Below are positions 9,299 through 14,063 of a DNA stretch of 14,063 nt, piece after piece. Source of the stretch: Ichthyophonus hoferi. Lineage: Eukaryota; Opisthokonta; Ichthyosporea; Ichthyophonida; Ichthyophonidae. Numbering within the stretch: the first letter of the stretch is position 1; each line of letters begins with the position of its first letter. Where the stretch lies: contig NAOQ01000112.1 of the NCBI GenBank assembly GCA_002751075.1, positions 32,230-46,292 of the forward strand. Reading direction: 5' to 3'. The position numbers were made by a program, and so were the translations under genes. The notes under the pieces are model-generated. The model saw only the letters and a list, made by a program, of their open reading frames with translations. It had not been told where the DNA came from and searched no databases.

Positions 9299-10549
9299 AA
9301 GCATATCAGCTCTATGTTCATTAAATAGTTAAAGGCTCTGAATACCATTAAAACTAGTTATTCTTCATTCTCTGACATAAACGTGTCTTGTATTACCTTA
9401 AACTTTATTTGTTATATACTGCATTAGGATATATAAAATAGATCAATCCATGAGTATAACATTGTTAATTAGCCTATCTTAAAAGCCAAGTAAAATACGT
9501 AGGGTTATATTCATGGACATAGATATTTATATATGCATATCTGATGCATCAATATGTACATGTTCTCATGTGCATGTATATCGCTATAGTTACAAATATA
9601 TACCTTTACTCACATAGATAAACCTAAATATTTGTTTAGGCATGTCTTAGTGTATATTTCGATATAAATGCTTATAGAACTTGTCCCTTGTCTCATTAAA
9701 TTGAAAATAAGTCTATACTGGGATGCTGTACTATATTATGTTATACTACACTATGCTATACTATAATATACCTTGGGTTACATAAAACATACAAGTCAAT
9801 AGATACAAATCATAGCATGGAGATATTTCACCTTCTTCTCGTCGGCGGTTGGCAATAATATACTCTAATATACTCTTCACCAAAATAATCTTTTATTAAT
9901 TGTAGTGAACGTAAAACGACTAGCCTTGTAATGATGTATATAATACAGTAAATAGATGGATAGGAAGCTGCCGAATTGCATCTAAAATAAAGCAGTGTAG
10001 TACAACTAAAGCGTATTATGACAATCTGTGATAGTTCTAGTGACTTGTCCACAGACTCGGGGTCTTCAATTAGTTTTGATTCCTGGATAGATATTCTCAT
10101 CTACTGCTGTTGTAGTAACTGCATGAATGTGATGTGATTGATAGTACTGAACACCTATCAATATAATAGGGAAGATGGCTCAGCTAACTAGGCACAGGCC
10201 AAAAAAAATGAAACAATATACAAACGTTGTTTAGTGGTGTATGGGATATATGTGTAGGTTTATGTTTTTATGTATATACCTAAAATTAAATCCCACAAAA
10301 TATCCAGTTAGAACACGGTTGTGCCGTATCAGCTGTAATTTAATCTCCATGTGGTTGAAGGCGCCACTTAGTGGCTGTTAACAACAGAGAGAAATAGATA
10401 GGGAAGGTTAGGTTATTTGTATTGAAAAGAAAAATAAATCTTGTATAGTAGAGTTTAATAGTTTCGGAGTATTGTTTCAGTTTAATAGACAATATTATTT
10501 GAATTTTCACTCGGGAGAAATCACATTCCCTTCAATAACTGCACCAGAG
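9299..10549. other. AT-rich upstream flank of the TATDN3-like gene
   Basis: No gene is supported. A 90-codon ATG frame on the minus strand (9828-10100) is the longest frame and lacks family similarity. A TTTCAG at 10475-10480 could be the acceptor of a 5' UTR exon for the TatD gene. A GCCAC-TTA-GTGGC palindrome lies at 10363-10375. No TATA box is clearly placed. Confidence 0.4.
9723..9767. repeat. Three tandem copies of a 15-bp unit
   Basis: The copies are ATGCTGTACTATATT (9723-9737), ATGTTATACTACACT (9738-9752) and ATGCTATACTATAAT (9753-9767), contiguous and without gaps. They differ at a few positions, so the array is not newly formed. Confidence 0.65.
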
Positions 10550-10822
10550 ATGTATGATGTTCATGCACATCTTGTGGATGGCCTCTTCCACACAGACCTA
10601 AAGGAGGTTTTAGAAAGAGCTAAAAGCCAGGGTGTGAAGGGTGTTGTGGCTGTAAGTGAGACTTTAGAAGAAGCAGAAAAGGTCTTGGAACTATCACATC
10701 TTTATCCGGGTTATGTATATCCCTGCGCTGGTATGCACCCAGAAAAGGCTTCACTGGAGCACCTTCCAAGCATGTTAAATTTTATTAGGAATAATAAAGA
10801 GCAGCTCTGTGCTGTAGGAGAG
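10550..10822 (+). CDS. TATDN3: TATDN3-like exon 1 (coding part)
   Basis: This exon encodes residues 1-91: the HxH metal motif at residues 5-7, the [16 protein letters not shown] strand-helix, YPCAGMHPE and GEVG up to its Glu. The start has G at -3. The donor is GAG|GTAGGT. Read-through runs into about 25 non-conserved codons before a stop. Confidence 0.92.
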
Positions 10823-13025
10823 GTAGGTAGTCTTCCCTTTCCTATTCCTCTTTTTATAAGGCTCTCATATATATATGCCTCCACTACATTATCATTGTAA
10901 ATTCTATTGTTCTTTATATACACCACCTATGAATAGCACATATTATTAACCGTACTGTCCTAATTATGTGTCAACCCTTGGCTTTAGTTCTGTTAAAAAA
11001 AAATTACCACGTTGGTATTTGCAAGTCTACTGCCATATGAAATGGATAATTATGCATGAGAGTACCTCAAATCCGTATAGTTACTTTTTGTGGTTGCCAA
11101 TTTTATGTTGGTAATAGAGTTAGTTGTATCGTCGGGAAGAGCCAGGACAATGCATGAGGGTAAGGGTAGGACCAATAGAAAAAGTAGTTGCTAAGAAAGG
11201 CAATAGAGTGACAGAGGGACAAGGAGGAAAAGGAACAGTGAACTAAAACGAGTATTTTAATGAAAAAATGGTTCTCCTTCCCCGCCCTTTCTTCCTTCAC
11301 TGACCTGGGAAATATTGGTACTAGGTGGGACTGGACTACACACCTTACGTTCTAGGCTCAGACCCAGAAGGAGTGAAAGCTGTGCAAGAAGAGGTGTTTA
11401 TACAACAGGCCAAACTGGCCAAAGAACTAAACCTTCCCCTTAACGTCCATAGTAGAGGGGCTGGTCACTACGTCATCTCGTTGCTAAAGGAACTAGAGGT
11501 ATTTCTCTATATATACACATACACCCTTTATATCGCATTCATCCTATGCTGTCATTTCCCCAACTGTATATTGACACCTATCCCTGTATTCTTCCGGCCT
11601 TCCATACCCATTTGCATTATAATTATCTCTGTCTTTTAATTCATCTCCCCTTTTCCTTTTTTCTATGGTTTGCTTCTTTTGGATCTACACCTCCAACCAT
11701 TGTACTCCTTCCCCCTCCCTGTCCTTTTATTGCCATGTAACCACTCTTTTAACTCACCTCTCTTCCCACTTATCTGTTCATTCCCACCTGGTTTCCCGTA
11801 CTTACTTATAAACAGATGTATGTACATGTTATGCGTAACCAAGTATTTGCTGTGGATATGTGAATGACATAATATATATATAGCCAAGTATATATTGTGA
11901 GTATTTATGCCATACATAAGTGAGTATATAGCATAGCATATACCTGTCAAGATATAGTCAAGTAAAAGCACGCATTAGTCTCTACCAAGTCAATCTACCC
12001 CTTTTCCCTTATCTATACAGCACATAGCCTTTCATTATATATGGTTTTCTATTATTGCTCTCTTCTTCTTTTTACTCTTTTTTTTTTCAATCTTCTTTTT
12101 CTTTTTATATATTCGGTAGTTGTCTACTTTGTGGCCTGTCGCTAAAAGTTGTGATTTATCTCCCGTTTCTTTTTCCTCTCTATGTCTCTCTTTCCTTTTC
12201 TTTCAGTATAGTTTAACCTCATTGACACACACCCATGTATGCATTTATGCGTTGTTATTTGGCACATTTCATTATTACATTTTCTTGTAAATAAACTGCA
12301 CCGGCCACAAAGCATATCTATATCCCATAGTCTGAATTATATATGGGTTCTCCTTAGGTATACAATATATTCTTTCTATAAATATATCTATCATTAAGCT
12401 ATAGCCACCACGACAATTATTCCTTGCTTTAGATTTTGAAGAATAACATTTGGAAATGATGTATCAAATTAGTTATAGTTGTACAATTTCGTCATTAATC
12501 CAAGCTTGACAAAGTATACATTAAAGAAAATGTGGTTTGGGCCAAGAAAGAAAAAGTTCCACCCTATGGACTTGCCTTTTCAATTTATCTTGCCCCAATA
12601 TAGAGCTTGGATGACTGGAGTTCATCAGGACTCATTGAAAGATTCATTCTTGCTCATAATCTTTAGAATGTACTCTCTAACACACTTCCCCTCCTTTTAA
12701 CAAGATAACAGATGTTGTTCTCCATGCATTTGATGGCAAGAACTCATATATCAAAGAAGCCATAAGATATGGTTATTATTTTTCAATTCCCCCTAGCATT
12801 TCTCGATCAGATTTTTTTAAGAGACGTGTAGAGTGTGTTCCTATAGAATACCTTCTTCTTGAAACCGATTCACCTGCACTTGGTCCTGAGAAGGAAATGA
12901 GGAACGAACCTGGAAATATTAATATATCGTGTAAGGAAATAGCTGCTATTAAGGGTATTCCATTTGAGAAGGTTGCAAGAATAACGACGGAAAATGCCCA
13001 GCGATTGTTTAAAAAAATTATATAG
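10550..13025 (+). CDS. TATDN3: TATDN3-like TatD-family metal-dependent hydrolase (putative deoxyribonuclease)
   Basis: Exons 10550-10822, 11325-11498 and 12705-13025, all joined in phase 0, give 255 residues; human TATDN3 is about 274. The fold is a TIM-barrel of the amidohydrolase type. All six expected metal ligands are present: His5 and His7 (DVHAHL), Glu91 (AVGEVGLDY, split from the next residue by intron 1), His133 (NVHSR), His156 (LHAFDG) and Asp204 ([10 protein letters not shown]). The segment [10 protein letters not shown] after the Asp is typical of TATDN3 rather than TATDN1/2. Family members are divalent-metal nucleases; a 3'-5' DNase activity is known for several TatD proteins, but the substrate of this one is inferred. 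The start is ATG 10550, because the upstream open frame to 10472 begins with TTG and the family's proteins start just before the HxH. It is probably cytosolic or nuclear, with no signal peptide. Confidence 0.94.
11325..11498 (+). CDS. TATDN3: TATDN3-like exon 2
   Basis: The acceptor GGTACTAG|GTG has a CTGAC branch-like site upstream, and the donor is GAG|GTATTT. Residues 92-149 run from [11 protein letters not shown] through the helix [17 protein letters not shown] to NVHSRGAG and ISLLKELE. The conserved spacing from LLxE to the next exon's LHAFDG matches human TATDN3 exactly (13 residues), so no exon is missing in intron 2. Confidence 0.93.
11499..12704 (+). other. TATDN3: Pyrimidine-rich intron 2 of the TATDN3-like gene
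   Basis: This 1206-base intron has extended C/T-rich stretches on the sense strand, especially about 11640-11800 and 12050-12200, and short AT runs near 11868-11882. Open frames inside it (up to about 100 codons on the opposite strand) come from this skewed composition and have no protein-like content. Confidence 0.6.
12705..13025 (+). CDS. TATDN3: TATDN3-like exon 3 (terminal)
   Basis: The acceptor CTCCTTTTAACAAG|ATA follows a pyrimidine tract. It encodes 106 residues and TAG. Conserved blocks in order are [44 protein letters not shown] and a C-terminal helix [11 protein letters not shown]. The alternative AG at 12710-12711 would shift the frame and lose LHAFDG. Confidence 0.93.
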   Translation: MTDVVLHAFDGKNSYIKEAIRYGYYFSIPPSISRSDFFKRRVECVPIEYLLLETDSPALGPEKEMRNEPGNINISCKEIAAIKGIPFEKVARITTENAQRLFKKII

Positions 13026-14063
13026 TGCCTATTATTTGGTTTGAGTTATTGTGTGGCATATCTATCCTTAGGTATCACTAACTAATTTGATATTGTGTGA
13101 TATTAAGTCTTTATGTGTGAGCAATTAATTTGGTCAAAAAAGTGTTGGTCATTTTAGAAAAAGAGAGGTCCAGCCATTAAATATAAAAACGCTCCTGTGT
13201 GGATGTCCTACCTCCAATTGACTTTCACCATAAGAATCGTAATGTCTCAATAACCCAGGCCATGGATAAGACGTTATAACTCACTTAGAGGTATGAATCT
13301 ATGTTGTAATGTTACATAGTTTTATTGGTTATTCAGTACCATGTTCATTACAATTGTACTCAGTGATTATTTGCGTTGTATCTATATATTTTATATGCCA
13401 AATGGGTACTTTTATATATGGTATTTTTCAATTTAAATGTTTTTTTTACGATGAATAATCCAGGAATGAATTCTATTGGATAATAGCAATAGTTCTTGGA
13501 TTCAATTGCAGGAGATTACCCGTAACAGAGGTTTTTCATCTATACTATTTCTTAATACACTATCAAGAAGTTATGAAAGAATGGTTTAGGGAACCATAAT
13601 AATACCAAATGTTATTACGACAAGCCATTAAATAAAAAACATTTATTATGAACAACTGTTCCTTTTATTAAAACAGTTTTTCCTATACAGCAGCCATTGG
13701 GTCTGTTTCAGGAATGTAAATCTGCATTTTCATTAAACTCGATATACCAATATCTAGTCTTGTATTGACCGCAGCTAAAAGAATATTATTAATGACAATC
13801 ACTTTAAAATACTTTTTAAAATGTAACCTAAAATTTGACTTAATAATAGTTACCACAAATAACTTGTATTTCTAATTGGATTGGTTTTTTTGTAAAAAAA
13901 AAATTTTATGGCAGACTCAAGTTCTGATATCGAATTAAAAATTATAGCAATAATGCATCTGCTCAAGTATCCGGGGTTCTTGTCCCCTCAGTTGTTCATA
14001 TGATAAAGCTACTCGATCAAAGCTTTTTATTTGGGTATTACCCCATAACACTAAAATCACTGA
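13026..14063. other. Downstream flank of the TATDN3-like gene
   Basis: This holds the presumed 3' UTR and intergenic DNA. A 38-codon open frame ending near 13590 follows a TTGCAG but has no recognisable content. No RNA gene or repeat family is visible. Confidence 0.45.
13176..13181 (+). promoter_or_regulatory. Candidate poly(A) signal ATTAAA
   Basis: ATTAAA occurs about 150 bases after the TATDN3-like stop. It is followed within 15-35 bases by a GT-containing stretch (CTGTGTGGATGT). A canonical AATAAA lies at 13631-13636 and is an alternative, more distal site. Confidence 0.35.

Noticed and set aside
10472-10549. N-terminal extension of the TATDN3-like protein from 10472
   Set aside because: The frame there begins with TTG, not ATG, and the 26 extra residues have no counterpart in the family. 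The first ATG at 10550 sits just before the HxH motif as expected.
11546-11971. Several overlapping frames on both strands in TATDN3 intron 2
   Set aside because: They arise from pyrimidine-rich intronic sequence with few stops. Exons 2 and 3 align with the family without a gap, so nothing is missing between them.
13477-13592. Possible exon after TTGCAG near 13511
   Set aside because: The open frame is only 38 codons, lacks a donor and a recognisable sequence, and lies downstream of a complete gene.
1-14063. tRNA, rRNA and CRISPR-like features
   Set aside because: I looked for paired A- and B-box motifs, rRNA-like conserved stretches and regularly spaced repeats by eye on both strands and found none.

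Overview
The window is nuclear DNA from an animal. It is AT-rich, its genes are broken by GT-AG introns with recognisable branch points (for example TACTAAC at 73-79) and pyrimidine tracts, and two genes belong to animal families (a KLHDC10-type kelch E3 adaptor and a TATDN3-type TatD hydrolase). Gene spacing of a few kb and introns of about 0.3-1.2 kb suggest an invertebrate with a compact genome. An early-branching lineage such as a sponge or cnidarian is plausible, but I cannot fix the phylum from this sequence.

Layout from left to right. (1) Positions 98-2836, + strand: the 3' end of a gene that enters from the left edge. Four exons, all joined in phase 0, encode the last 92 residues. I do not recognise the family. 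(2) Positions 2837-4115: a tail-to-tail spacer with a possible poly(A) signal. (3) Positions 4116-6076, - strand: a complete three-exon KLHDC10-like gene of 457 residues. It has a kelch propeller and, in a small terminal exon, a textbook BC-box for docking to elongin B/C and cullin-2. (4) Positions 6077-10549: a 4.5 kb head-to-head spacer. It holds AT-rich sequence, a 17-base A run, a decayed coding-like tract at about 7946-9298 (unidentified, broken), an (AT)n run and a small 15-bp tandem repeat. (5) Positions 10550-13025, + strand: a complete three-exon TATDN3-like gene of 255 residues with all six TatD metal-ligand residues. (6) Positions 13026-14063: downstream AT-rich sequence with candidate poly(A) signals and no supported gene.

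The three genes do not form an operon and show no common pathway: one is a ubiquitin-ligase substrate receptor, one a metal-dependent nuclease-like hydrolase and one unknown. The parts that a plain ORF search would miss are the BC-box exon, the 3' TATDN3 exon, the exon junctions and the four-exon gene at the left edge. I found no convincing new defence or mobile system. The most open questions are the identity of the left-edge gene and of the decayed tract.
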